Assembly (NCBI RefSeq): GCF_047675955.1
Contig: NC_132914.1
Location: forward strand, 39,581,521 to 39,645,520
Reading direction: 5' to 3'
Source of the DNA: Chlorocebus sabaeus
Taxonomy: Eukaryota > Chordata > Mammalia > Primates > Cercopithecidae
DNA: 64,000 bases
Made by a program: the position numbers and the translations under genes. Shown in pieces: positions 24,346 through 34,954 of this stretch. Below the pieces are notes generated by a model. That model did no database searches. It saw nothing but the letters and a program-made list of their open reading frames with translations, and was not told the origin of the DNA. Position 1 is the first letter of the stretch, and the number at the start of each line of letters is the position of its first letter.

Positions 24346-24384
24346 TTAATTAAGAGTTTTTAAAAATGAAGTTCTTCCTATCTG

Positions 24385-24650
24385 AAACACTTCACCTACT
24401 GTCCTTGAAATTAGCTAATTTCCAGATCATTATCTAGTCACTACCTCCAGGAAGTCTTCCCTGATGCCTTAAGATGACTCATCACAGCAACAACTTGTCA
24501 CACTGTATTGTAATTTCAGGTTTACTAGTGTGAAACTCCCACCAGAATGTAAACTCCATCCTCCAGAAGGATGGAACCACGTTAACCTGACCCAAAAGTC
24601 TGGTGCTTACCACCTAGCACAGCATGTTGCAAATATAATGAGAATTAATA
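24385..24650 (+). repeat. L2 3' end
   Basis: CTCCAGGAAGTCTTCCCTGA ... AGAATGTAAACTCCATC ... TTACCACCTAGCACAG, typical L2. Confidence 0.8.
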
Positions 24651-24659
24651 TTTATTTTA

Positions 24660-24942
24660 TTTGTTTTTTTGAGACAGGGTCTTGCTCTGGGCTGAAGTGC
24701 AGTGGCATGATCACAGTTCACTGCAATCTCAACCTCCAGGGCTCAAGCAATCCTCCCACCTGAGCCCACATGCCAACATGCCTGGCTAATTTTTAAAATT
24801 AAAAAAAAAATTTTTTAAATTTTAGAGACAGGGTCTTGCTTTTGTTGCCTGGGTGGTCTTGAACTCCTGGGTTCAAGCAATACTCCCACCTCAGTCTCCC
24901 AAAATGCTGAGATTACAGGCATGAGCCACCATACCCAGCCTA
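24660..24942 (-). mobile_element. Alu (old, J-like)
   Basis: Reverse Alu with deletion in the right arm (CTTGCTCTGGGCTGAAG) and AT-rich linker at 24792. Confidence 0.87.
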
Positions 24943-25119
24943 GACTATTTAAATGAATCATAAAGATGCAGTAAAAGTAGATACTCTTCAAATAAATTTT
25001 ACTCTTGGGAAGAGCATTTCAACCCTTTGTCCCACTCCCCTCTGCCACTGTATCAAGGAGACAGTCTGAGAGTCACTGCCTTATCCTATTCTTATCAATA
25101 CTTGTTTCTTTCACTGAAG

Positions 25120-25230
25120 ATAAGAGCAGGAAAGGACCTAAGAGGTCAGGCAACCCAATACCTTCATTATCCAGAGAAGCAAATAAAGCTAAACTAGTCA
25201 GTAACTTAAAAGGTCAATAAATATTAAAGG
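25120..25230 (+). repeat. MIR-like fragment
   Basis: GGAAAGGACCTAAGAGGTCAGG ... CAGAGAAGCAAATAAAGC resembles MIR/MIR3; weak. Confidence 0.45.
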
Positions 25231-25762
25231 AAGTAGTAGCCAGAAGCTGCTCCTCCGTTTGCTCCTCCATTAAATACTTATCTTTATCCTCCTATTCCCC
25301 AATATTCAACCTCTCTACTAATAACTAATATAATCCTTCTCCAGTTCTCCCTATCCACTACAGTATACCAGCTTTAATTTAGATATGTGCCTTATATATA
25401 TTATTTATATCATATATAATTATATATTATAGATGGTAATATATAGATCTGTAAACATCAGTAGAAGCCTATTTTTATCCCAGTTCATCATTTTAACAAC
25501 TGTTTCCAAAAGTTAGATCATAAATTTTCTTAAGAACAGTGGCTTATCTTAACATCTAAGAAAATTTAAAGCATTTATACACAGTATGTACTAAAAAATA
25601 GTGATAACTACAAAATGGGAAAAATGGAAAACCCAATCAGAAAATAAATTATTTGTATAATATCATAAGAAACATTTTTACATCCTATTACAGTCAAAGG
25701 TTTTATTATCAACTATCTAACCTTACCTACACTGATCTACCAATTAAATATTAAGTGCCTAC

Positions 25763-25855
25763 CTAAAAGCCGCTTCCCAAAAGCAGTTCATTCCACAAAC
25801 ATCAGAGGGCAGCATCCAATAGGGATTCCAGTAACACAGAGAGAAATCTTTACAC
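25763..25855 (-). CDS. GXYLT1: GXYLT1 in-frame cassette exon (93 nt, 31 codons)
   Basis: A small exon inside the large 5' interval. The acceptor is TCTGTTAG|G and the donor TTTTAG|GTAGGC. It reads one base, 30 sense codons and two bases, so both junctions are phase 2 and match the flanking exons exactly. The peptide runs CKDFSLCYWNPYWMLPSDVC and ends near CFWEAAF; it is rich in Cys and Trp. I recall this segment from the 440-residue human isoform; leaving it out gives the known 409-residue form. With this exon the window codes 288 residues, and the missing 152 bring the total to 440, which fits. It lies in the stem before the GT8 domain, so it should change stem length rather than catalysis. 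The donor departs from consensus at +4 (GTAGGC), and a stronger-looking GTAAGG lies 36 nt downstream (see findings), which may explain alternative use. Confidence 0.88.
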
Positions 25856-26334
25856 CTAACAGAGTAAGACAGAAATAAGAGTCCTATGTGAGTATTTTGG
25901 TTTGGAACTAACAAGGAATTTACTCAGTAACACGGTCACTTACCGTTCTATTTTAAAGCAAATAAAATTGAAAATCCAAATTGCTATGATAAAGATTTTG
26001 GAAAACTGATTTCTCCCTTACTTAGGGCACCATTATTTTAAATAGAACTTTATAACCTTGAAGGTAAACTATACTATAGATTGGGAAAGAGTTTTTCCAT
26101 CGGAAATTCTCCTGATATATTAAAATCCCCTCCTCAGATAACACAGATAAATATATCTTCTAAAATTTTCTTCATAGGCTACACATATACCCCTAGAACA
26201 AAATCCCTTTGGGACAAACAAAATATTTCCTTATCCTCAAACATAATAAAAATGCCACAAATGCTAGCAGAAAGGGAAAAGATCTTTAAATACTTTTAAA
26301 TTAATCCTCAACCCAAACTACTTGTATGGTGTTT

Positions 26335-26625
26335 CAAACCGAAAAAGAAATCATAATGGCCAAGATGTATACGAAAATGGTCAACATCACTAATCATCAG
26401 GGAAATGCACATTAAAACCGCAATGAGATAACATCTCACTCAGTTAAAACGGTTATTATCAAAAAGGCAAAAAACAATAAATCCTGGCAAAGACAGAAAA
26501 GGAAACACTCATACACTGACAGTAGGAACATAAATTACAACCACTATAAATAAACAGTGTAGAGATTCCTCAAAAAACTGAAAATAGAACTACCATGATC
26601 CAGCAACCCCACTGCTCTGTGTATG
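26335..26625 (+). repeat. L1 ORF2 3' fragment
   Basis: AATCATCAGGGAAATGCACAT ... AACATCTCACTCAGTTA ... CCAGCAACCCCACTG matches the end of L1 ORF2. Confidence 0.85.
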
Positions 26626-26663
26626 TATATATACATACATATTCACACATGCATACACACATA

Positions 26664-26966
26664 CATAGATGGGCACAGTGGCTCCCATCTATAATCCCAG
26701 CACTTTGGGAGGCTGAGGTAGGTGGATTGCTTGAGGCTGGAGTTCAAGACTAGCCTGGTCAACATAACAAGACCTCGTCTCTAAAAATAAAAAATTAGCT
26801 GGACATGGTGGCATTTACCTGTAAGTTCCAGCTACTCGGGAGGCTGAGGTGGGAGGATGGCATGAGCCCAGGAGTTTGATGTTGCAATAAGCTGTGATTG
26901 TGCTACTTCACTCCAACCTGGCTGAACAGAGCAAGACTCTGTCTCGAACAAAAAAAAAAACAAAAA
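26664..26966 (+). mobile_element. Alu
   Basis: Full dimer following a (CATA)n stretch; tail with CAAAAAAAAAAC interruptions. Confidence 0.9.
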
Positions 26967-27390
26967 AACTTGAACTGCCCTCCCCTCAAAAAAACCCGGA
27001 AATCATGCTGATATTCACAGCCTAGTATCACTATCTACATTATCTCGGTTCCACATTATACAAGCTAAAATGGAGGATCAAGTCTGGTCTTTCTTGTTAG
27101 GTTGCATGTTGGAGCCAAAAAGGAAAAAAGAAAACACCTTATATTACAAAAAAATTGTTTTTCATCATGATTTATTTTCAAAATAATAGTCTAAAAGTCA
27201 CTGGGCACTAAAGTACGTATGAAGTCAGGGTGAGTCACTAAACTGGGCCACTTCATTATCTCATCACTATGCAGCTTTGTTTTCTCTCACTATGAATTCA
27301 ATTATGAGTTACTATGCTTATATCAAATGGCCTACGAAATTTCTGATTTGCAAAAATCTGATCACATCTCTCACAAATGGCAACAGTCTA

Positions 27391-27515
27391 AGGCAGAGGT
27401 TCTCAGCTCTGGTAGAGGGTGCCACACAAGACCTATTAAATCAGAATCTAGAAACGGTCTGGCACCGGTGGTTTTTAAAATGCCGCCTAAGTAATTCTGT
27501 ATACTACTGCATAAA
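27391..27515 (+). repeat. MER5-like DNA transposon fragment
   Basis: AGAGGTTCTCAGCTCTGG ... AAATCAGAATCTAG pattern of the MER5/Charlie group. Confidence 0.65.
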
Positions 27516-28129
27516 GAACAAGGTTGGAATTTCTTAACAGAAAAAAGTTACATTTTAACTGTTTTCCTGTAAAGGAACACCATTTTCTAGCATAGCACAA
27601 AAGGCTACATATCTTCATTTAAAAGGCTGAACCAGAAAGAGAAGAAAATGTGTACATATCAGTAAAACTTATGACTTGATTAGAAAATCTGTGTTTGTAC
27701 CCTCTCAAGCATGGCTATGTATTTTCTTAAGTCTTTGATTTCATACCACATAGTCAGACTCAGTGATGGTAATAACAACGAACACAGAGTTCTTTTCAGA
27801 TTCAGGCACTTTCACACCCATTTAGACTCACAAGAAACGTTTTAAGGTAGATACATACAATCTCCGTCTTTCAGACACTGACGATATCACAGCTTTATTT
27901 CAACAAATCCACAATTTATTTACAATCAACACCTAATGTGTACCTTGTTCTAAGAAGATAACTAATCAGGTTATTCCATATCCCCTGTCAAACTCTACAA
28001 CAGTGAAAAATGGAAATGGAAATCTCAAAGACAAATTCAATTTTTCTATAAAATTAATTAAAATTACATATATTTAACAATACCATTTGCAGCCTCAACT
28101 TGTACTTTAAGTTACAAATCAGTTATGTG

Positions 28130-28305
28130 TTGTTTTCCAAACCTGCCTGGTCCTCAGGTCACTTGTCAAAAATACAGATATAGGATCCTATCCCATATCC
28201 AGTTAATCAAGCCTCCCCCAGAGAAGTGGCCTAAGAAGCTCAATTTTTCAGCAATATCCCCAGATAAGTCTTAAAATCAGACCTGAATGAGAAACGCTAC
28301 ATCAA
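28130..28305 (+). repeat. MER5-like DNA transposon fragment
   Basis: AAAAATACAGATATAGGATCC ... AATCAGACCTGAATGAGAAAC resembles MER5-type sequence; diverged. Confidence 0.5.
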
Positions 28306-28912
28306 GGGATATCTAGAGTAAACTTGAAATTTTTTATCAAAATACTGATAATAACTTCTCTTATGATAATCCTGTTTATTTACTACAACTTAAGAAGGAT
28401 TAAATTTTGAAAATTTGTGTTTCTATGAATACTTCAATCAATATAGGTTATTAAGTACCATTTAGAAAATTTTTTAAAGCCTATGAAAGTAATTACCCAC
28501 CACTATTAACATTTTCGTATCTTTACTACCCCATATTTCAAAAATATCTTCCTACAAATATTTGACTAGAAAAGTTAATATGCACGTTGCCAACATGCAG
28601 AAGTTGCTGAAACTACTTGATCTTCGTTAGTCTCAAGAAACCATGTGAGCTAGACAGCACACCTCAAACTCCCTGTTCTCAGGTAATATCCACCAGGGAG
28701 CTTCTAACTCAAAGGACCCTCTTGCAGTATTACAATTAAACTGTACTTCGGGGCAATGTTGTGCTTTTTTTTAAGTTGATGCAAGATGACAAAGCCACAG
28801 ACATGAGAATTAAATTCAACAAGACCAACACATTGAACAACTCAGTAATGAGTTTAAATTTTGTGAAGCTTTGAGCCACACCAAGAGCCCTATACTTTTG
28901 CTAATATCAAAC

Positions 28913-29904
28913 TGAGAGATGACAATGTGCTAGCAGCCCCCACACTCAGCACCTCCTCGCCACCGCATCTAATCTGGCAGCGCTTGAGGAGCCCTTCAGC
29001 CCGCCACTGCATTGCGGGAGCCCCCCTCTGGGCTGGCCGAGGCTAGAGCCGGCTCCCTCCACTTGCGCGGGGGTGTGGGGACAGGGACAGGCGCAGGCGC
29101 AGGCGGGAACCGTGCTCACAGGCCAATGTGAGTTCTGACCTGCGCAAGCTCGGTGGGCCCCACACTCAGAGCGCCTGGCCCGCACCACCAGCCCAGGGCA
29201 GTGAGGGGCTTAGCACCTGGGCCAGCAGCTGCAGAGGGTGTGCCAGGTCCCCCAGCAGTGCCAGCCTGCTGGCGCTGCACTCGAATTCTCGCCGGGCCTC
29301 AGCTGCCTCCCCATGGGACAGGGCTCAGGACCTACAGCCCACCATGTCGGAGCCCTGCCTCCGCAGTGAGCTCCCAGCAGCCCCAGAGCCCATGAGGGGT
29401 ACCACCCCCTGCTCCATGGCACCTGGACCCATCAACCGCCCAAGGGCTGAGGAGCATAGGCCTGGCTGGGGACTGGTGGGCAGCTCCGCCTGCAGCCCCA
29501 GTGCGGGATCCACTAGGTGAAGCCACCTGGGCTCCTGAATCTAGTGGGTACTTAGAGCACTTTTATGTCTAGCTAGAGGATTGTAAATGCACCAATCAGC
29601 ACTCTGTGTCTAGCTCAGGGATTACAAAGGCAACAATCAGCACACTATCAAAACCCTCGGTCAGCTCTCTGTAAAATGGACCAATCAGCAGGATGTGGGT
29701 GGGGTCAGATAAGGGAATAAAAGAAGGCTGCCGGGGCCAGCCAGCAGCAACTCCTCTTCCACACTGTGGAAGCTTTGTTCTTTCACTCTTTAAAATAAAT
29801 CTTGCTGCTGTTCGCTGTTTGGGTCCATGCCGCCTCTATGAGCTATAACACAGCGAAGGTCTGCAGTTTCACTCCTGAAGCCAGCGAGACCACGAACTCG
29901 CCAT
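28913..29904 (+). repeat. 5' LTR12 of the HERV9 provirus, 3'-truncated
   Basis: Starts TGAGAGATGACA and shows the GC-rich LTR12 U3 (28970-29520), repeats with CCAATCAGCAC-type boxes (29590-29690), the GATAAGGGAATAAAAG promoter region (29705-29722) and the AATAAATCTTGCTGCTG poly(A) signal (about 29793). Homology with the 3' LTR stops near 29904 and the remaining U5 is absent. Only about two copies of the ~40-bp U3 tandem unit are present, a short version for this family. Confidence 0.9.
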
Positions 29905-29924
29905 AGTTAGTGATGTAACCGTAC

Positions 29925-30230
29925 CTGAACATCACTAAGCCTCTTCCCCCAGGGACCAGTGCCCAATTAGCAGAACTAGTGGCACCTACCCGAGCCTTAG
30001 AACTGGGAAAGGAAAAAAGAATAAATGTGTATACAGACAGCAAGTATGGTTATCTAAACTACATGCCCATGCTGCAATATGGAAAGAAAGGGAATTCCTA
30101 ACCTCCAGGAACCCCCATTAAATACCACAAGGAAATCATGGAGTTACTGCGTGCAGTGCAAAACCCAAAGAAGGTGACAGTCTTATACTGCCAAAGCCAT
30201 CAAAAAGGGGAAAGAGAAAGGAGAACAGCA
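29925..30230 (+). pseudogene. HERV9 pol remnant (RNase H region)
   Basis: A fragment of the retroviral RNase H domain of pol. The catalytic-site context YTDSKY is visible near 30030, and the C-terminal piece continues to about 30230 (motif SHQKGER). At least one frameshift lies near 30065 and a stop is present in the upstream frame (TAA near 30098). Reverse transcriptase, protease and integrase are absent. It codes for nothing functional. Confidence 0.8.
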
Positions 30231-30420
30231 GCATACACGGCTGGCAGAGGCAGGGAAAGACCAGCAGAAAGGAAAGAGAGAAAGAGACAGGAAGTCAGAG
30301 AAAGAGAGAGGAAGAACAGGAGAGACAAAGAGAAGGAGACAGAGGAAGAGACAGACAGTCAAAGAAAGACAGAGTCAGAAAAAGAGAGACAAAGAAGTCA
30401 AAGAAGAAGAAAGAGATGGA
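30231..30420 (+). repeat. Purine-rich GA tract within the provirus
   Basis: Almost all purine on the plus strand, built from GAGAAAGAGA-like units. It translates into a Lys/Arg/Glu-rich stretch continuous with the pol remnant frame. I read this as low-complexity viral or expanded sequence rather than a protein domain. Confidence 0.65.
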
Positions 30421-30789
30421 AGTAGTAAAGAAACAACAGTGTACCCTATTCCTTCAAAAACCCCAACTGATCATAGTAACTTTCGAGTCACCCAAACAGC
30501 TCCATTCAGACGGCTTGTCTGCTTCTCAGGGCCCCACAATATCATCACCTCCTCCCTGCTTAACAAATAGTCCAGGTTTTGTAATGGCAAACATACTCCC
30601 TGCATGACTATTCACCCTTGGACCCCCTGCAGCAGTGTCCCCACCACTAGTGAATGCCTTCTTATCCCCTCTTTCAATCACTCTCTCGAAAGTTCCTAGT
30701 AGATACAAAATGTTTTTTTCTCCAATAGGAAAACAGAACACAGGGAGCCACTCAGTTTGCTCCCAACACCCCTTTCCAGCCACTCACCA

Positions 30790-31690
30790 GAGCTACCTTG
30801 GCAAGTACTCTAGGAGGACGGCAAAATGAAAATAACAAACTCACACACCTTTTTAACATACATAACCAGTTCTATCTACCCAGCCAAGGTATATTCTTAT
30901 GTGGAACATCGACCTATATCTGCCTCCCCACTAACTGGACAGGCACCTGCACTTTAGTCTTTCTAAGTCCCAACATTAATATTGCCCCGGGAAATCACAC
31001 CTTATCAGTACCCCTCAAAGCTTAAGTCCGTCAGCACAGCCATACAACTAGTACCCCTACTTATAGGGTTAGGAATGGCTACTGCTACAGGAACTGGGAT
31101 AGCTGGTTTATCTACTTCATTATCGTACTACCACACTCAAAGGATTTCTCAAACAGTTTGCAAGAAATAACGACATCTATCCTTGTTTTACAATCTCAAA
31201 CAGACTCTTTAGCAGCAGTGACTCTCCAAAACTGCTGAGGGCTAGACCTCCTCACTGCTGAGAAAGGAGGACTCTGCACCTTCTTAGGGGAAGAGTGTTG
31301 TTTTTATACTAACCAGTCAGGGATAGCTTAAGATGCTGCCTGGTGTTAACAGGAAAAGGCTTCTGAAATCAGACAACGCCTTTCAAATTCTTATACCAAT
31401 CTCTGGAGTTAGGCAACATGGCTTCTTCCCTTTCTAGGTCCCGTGGCAGCCATCTTGCTGTTACTCACCTTTGGGCCCTGTATCTTTAACCTTCTTGTCA
31501 AATTTGTTTCTTCTAAAATCAAGGTCATCAAGCTACACAGATGGTCTTACAAATGGAACCCCAAATGAGCGCAACAACTTCCACCGAGGACCCCTGGACC
31601 GACCCACTGGCACTTTCACTGGCCTAGAGAGCTCCCCTCTGGGGGACACTACAACTGCAGGGTCCCTTCATTGCACCTATCCAGCAAGAA
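30790..31690 (+). pseudogene. HERV9 env remnant (end of SU, and TM)
   Basis: Degraded envelope gene. A surface-subunit end piece lies at about 30800-31025, with Cys residues and an NWT sequon, and stops at TAA 31023-31025. The hydrophobic start of the transmembrane subunit (fusion-peptide-like, ~31040-31110) is in another frame. A further shift leads to the conserved gammaretroviral block with the immunosuppressive-type segment and a C-X6-CC motif at ~31230-31300; this piece contains a TGA at 31236-31238 and ends at TAA 31329-31331. A membrane-spanning stretch follows at ~31440-31510. With several frameshifts and stops it is a pseudogene. Confidence 0.8.
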
Positions 31691-31755
31691 GTAACTAGAG
31701 TGGTCATCGGCCAAATTCCCAACAGCAGTTGGGGTGTCCTCTTTAGAGGAGGGAT

Positions 31756-32908
31756 TGAGAGGTGACTATGTGCCAGCAGCCTTCACTCTCGGCACCTCCT
31801 CGGCCTTGGCATCCACTCTGGCAGCACTTGAGGAGCCCTTCAGCACGCCACTGCACTGTGGGAGCCCCTCTCTGAGCCGGCGAGGCCAGAGCCGGCTCCC
31901 TCTGCTTGCGGAGAGGTGTGGAGTGAGAGGCGCAGGTGCAAAGTGGGGCTGCACACAGTGCTCACAGGCCAGCGCAAGTTCTGGCAGGTGCGGGCTCCGT
32001 GGGCCCCACACTGGGAGCGGCCAGCTGGCCAGCGCCGCCGGCGCAGGGCGGTGAGGTGCTTAGCACCTGGGCCGGCAGCTGCAGAGGGTGCGCCAGGTCC
32101 CCCAGCACTGCCAGACTGCCGGCGCCCTGCTCGCATTCTCGCTGGGCCTCAGCTGCCTCCTCGCGGGGCAGGGCTCAGGGCCTACAGTCTGCCATGTCCA
32201 AGCTCTGCCTCTACAGTGGGCTCCCGCGCAGCCCGAGCCTCCCTGACGGGCACTGCCACCTGCTCCATGGCGCCTGGTCCCATCGACCGCCCAAGGGCTG
32301 ATGAGTGCAGGCGTGGCTCAGGATTGGTGGGCAGCTCCGCCTGCAGCCCCAGTGCGGGAACCACTAGGTGAAGCCACCTGGGCTCCTGAGTCTAGTGGGG
32401 ACTTGAAGAACTTTTATGTCTAGCTAGAGGATTGTAAATGCACCAATCAGCACTCTGTGTCTAGCTCAGGGATTGTAAACGCACCAATCAGCACCCTGTC
32501 AAAACGGTCCAATCAGCTCTCTGTAAAATGGACCAATCAGCAGGATGTGGGTGGGGTCAAATAAGGAAACAAAAGCAGGCTGCCCAAGCCAGCCAGTGGC
32601 AACCAGCTCAGGTCCTCTTCCACACTGTGGAAGCTTTGTTCTTTCACTCTTTACAATAAATCTTGCTGCTGCTCACTCTTTGGGTCCACGCCACCTCTAT
32701 GAGCTGTAACACTCACCGCGAAGGTCTGCAGCTTCACTCCTGAAGTCAACGAGACCACGAACCCACCAGAAGGAAGAAACTGTGGACACATCTGAACATC
32801 TGAAGGAACAAACTCTAGACTACCATCTTCAAGAGCTGTAACACCGCGAGGGTCCACGGCTTCATTCTTGAAGTCAGCGAGACCAAGAACCCACTAATTC
32901 CGGACACA
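31756..32908 (+). repeat. 3' LTR12 of the HERV9 provirus
   Basis: Begins TGAGAGGTGACT directly after the polypurine tract and ends CCGGACACA at 32908. It has the same U3 boxes and AATAAATCTTGCTGCTG signal as the 5' copy plus the full repeated U5 end (GAGCTGTAACAC motif at about 32700 and 32833). By eye the two LTRs differ at roughly one base in ten, consistent with an old insertion. Open frames within it are by-products of GC richness. Confidence 0.9.
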
Positions 32909-32963
32909 GAACTAGGTGCCAAGATGATCACACATCTGACACTTCTATTAAGAAGTAGGATCT

Positions 32964-33262
32964 GCTGGGCACAGCGGTTCATGCCTCTAATCCCAGCACT
33001 TTGGGAGGCCAAGGTAGGCAGATCACTTGAGGTCAGGAGTTAGAGAATGCCCTGGCCAACATGGTGAAGCCCCATCTCTACTAAAAAAATCAGTCAGGTG
33101 TGGTGGTGGTTGCCTGTAATCCCAGCAACTCAGGAGGCTGAGGCAGGAGAATCGCTTGAACCCAGGAGGCGGAGGTTGCAGTAAACCAAGATCGTGCCAT
33201 TGCACTCCAGCCTGGGCGACAGAGCAAGACTCTGTCTCAAAAAAAAAAAAAAAAAAAAAAAG
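32964..33262 (+). mobile_element. Alu (full length)
   Basis: Inserted 55 bp after the provirus; AGTAGGATCT is present before it and after its 24-base A-tail. Confidence 0.93.
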
Positions 33263-33289
33263 TAGGATCTAACTCCCCTTATCCAGAAT

Positions 33290-33620
33290 CTAAGTGGGCT
33301 CTGGGCTCTGTGATTGCTTTGACAAATAGAATACTGAATATAATACTGTGCCAATGTTCAGGCCCTTGCCTTAAGACTTCTACATCCTATTTCTTGGAAC
33401 ACTCTTTGAACCTGATCTTTAGATTGTAAGAAGCCCAAGGCACATGGAAAAGCCACTTGAGAGAATGCAGATCAACAGCCTCCACTAAGCTCCTAGTCAA
33501 AAGCCAGCATCAACTGCTAGCCATGTAATAGGGCCACAATGCCACACTATTCTGATCTACCAACCTACTGGTTCCTCCCCAACTCACAGAAGACTAGCAT
33601 CTGGTTCACAGTCCTTGTCT
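33290..33620 (+). repeat. MaLR-like LTR fragment
   Basis: TTGACAAATAGAATACTG ... CTTGGAACACTC ... GTAAGAAGCCCAAG fits MLT1-type LTRs; tentative. Confidence 0.45.
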
Positions 33621-33639
33621 CAGTACCAAATCCTACTTT

Positions 33640-33840
33640 CCTCTAACCATTCATTTGGTAAATCAATAAATTTTCTACTGAATGGCTACCTCTACAGGCC
33701 AAACACTGGCAACACAATAGTGAGTAAAATGGACATGGATCATACTGTCTAGTGAGGAACAACAGAATGTCATCTCACATACTGCAATGTGGGAGACCTA
33801 ACCAACACCCAGGTTACACAATTGTTTAACTCCAGTAACT
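33640..33840 (-). repeat. L2-like fragment
   Basis: TTCATTTGGTAAATCAATAA ... GGCCAAACACTGGCAAC is the reverse pattern of an L2 3' end. Confidence 0.5.
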
Positions 33841-33859
33841 CTTACCTCCTTTTCCCTTC

Positions 33860-34158
33860 AGCCAGGCACAGTGGCTCACACCTGTAATCTCAGCACTTTA
33901 GGAGGCCGAGGTGGGTGGATCGCCTGAGCCCAGGAGTTCAAGACCAGCCTGGGCAACATGGCGAAACTCCATCTCTACAAAGAATAAAAAAAAAAATTAG
34001 CCGGGCATGGTGGTGTGTGCCTGTAGTCCCAGTTACTTGGGAGGCTGAGTTGGGAGGATAGTTTGAGCCCAGGAGTTTGAGGCTGCAGTGATTGTGATCA
34101 TGCCAACGCACACCAGGTCTGGGTGACACAGACCCTCTCTGACAAAAAAAGAGAGAGA
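33860..34158 (+). mobile_element. Alu
   Basis: Full dimer; right arm diverged, tail AAAAAAAGAGAGAGAG. Confidence 0.9.
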
Positions 34159-34249
34159 GAAGTAAAAACTGGCAAATCCTGGACCTTGTCATCACCTGAA
34201 ACTGCAATCCAATACCTCATCTCAGACTAGTCTCTGATCTAATAATTAT

Positions 34250-34461
34250 GGTTCTTTTTTCTTAGACAGGGTTTTGCTCTGTCCCTCAGGGTGGAGTGCA
34301 GTGGTACAAATACAGCTTACTACAGCCTCAATCTCCTGGGCTCAAGCCATCCTCCTGCCTCAGTCCCCAAGTATCTAGGACTATAAGCATGTGCCAACAC
34401 GCCTGGCTAATTTTTTAGAAATTTTTTGTAGAGACAAAGTCTCGCTTTGCTGCCTAGGCTT
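34250..34461 (-). mobile_element. Alu, partial
   Basis: T-rich start to GTCTCGCTTTGCTGCC; the 5'-most left-arm part is missing. Confidence 0.85.
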
Positions 34462-34954
34462 ATTATTTATATCCCGTTACATGTGTGGAAATCACTCAGC
34501 CCTCCAATCACATGCTTCCTAAGTATAAGCTTCCTCCTTTACCCATTTCCCTCCCTACTCAGACTACGTCATATGGTTCATCCATTCATGTTCCTAAACC
34601 TACAACTTGCACCACCTCCTTTCACCATACCTTTTCAGCACAATCTTCAGTTGAAACTGAGCCATTCACTCACATTCTCAGATGAATACTGAAGAACAGT
34701 TAATGACATGACTATGCTGATTAGTAGAAATATAAATTAACTGTCTTCCTCTTAGCTAGTCTCATGCCTACTACCAACTCCATACGCATCCCCTTGTTGC
34801 CCATCTTCTTCTCAGGGGTCCTTAAAGACCTTCTTGCATCAATTACTCTTTCTCCTTAACTGGCAATCTCTATTTGTGTAGTACACTGTATTACTGTTCA
34901 GTTATTCACTCCCCACATTTAACTGTAAAAGGATTATACAACCCTATTCATTAC

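Larger units (their letters stand above)
14505..25762 (-). other. GXYLT1: GXYLT1 intron between cassette exon and GT8 exons
   Basis: Phase 2 intron of 11.3 kb, rich in Alus with L1M and L2 pieces. The stretches 17010-17640, 19700-20670, 22950-23990 and 25240-25720 hold no element I can name; 20990-21660 looks like degraded L2. Confidence 0.85.
28913..32908 (+). mobile_element. HERV9-type (ERV1) provirus, internally deleted
   Basis: An endogenous gammaretrovirus-like provirus in plus orientation, antisense to GXYLT1 and inside its first intron. It has two LTR12-type LTRs, a short pol remnant, a purine-rich segment, env remnants and a polypurine tract (AGAGGAGGGA, 31745-31754). Flanks are AAAC (28909-28912) and GAAC (32909-32912), a 4-bp target duplication with one difference, as expected for this family. 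gag, protease and most of pol are missing, and the 3' end of the 5' LTR is lost with them. All frames are broken by stops and frameshifts, so it is not functional. Confidence 0.9.

Noticed and set aside
29128..32371. Open frames of 60-150 codons at 29128-29520 and 31734-32371
   Set aside because: They lie in the GC-rich U3 of the two LTR12 copies and match no protein; they differ between the LTRs.
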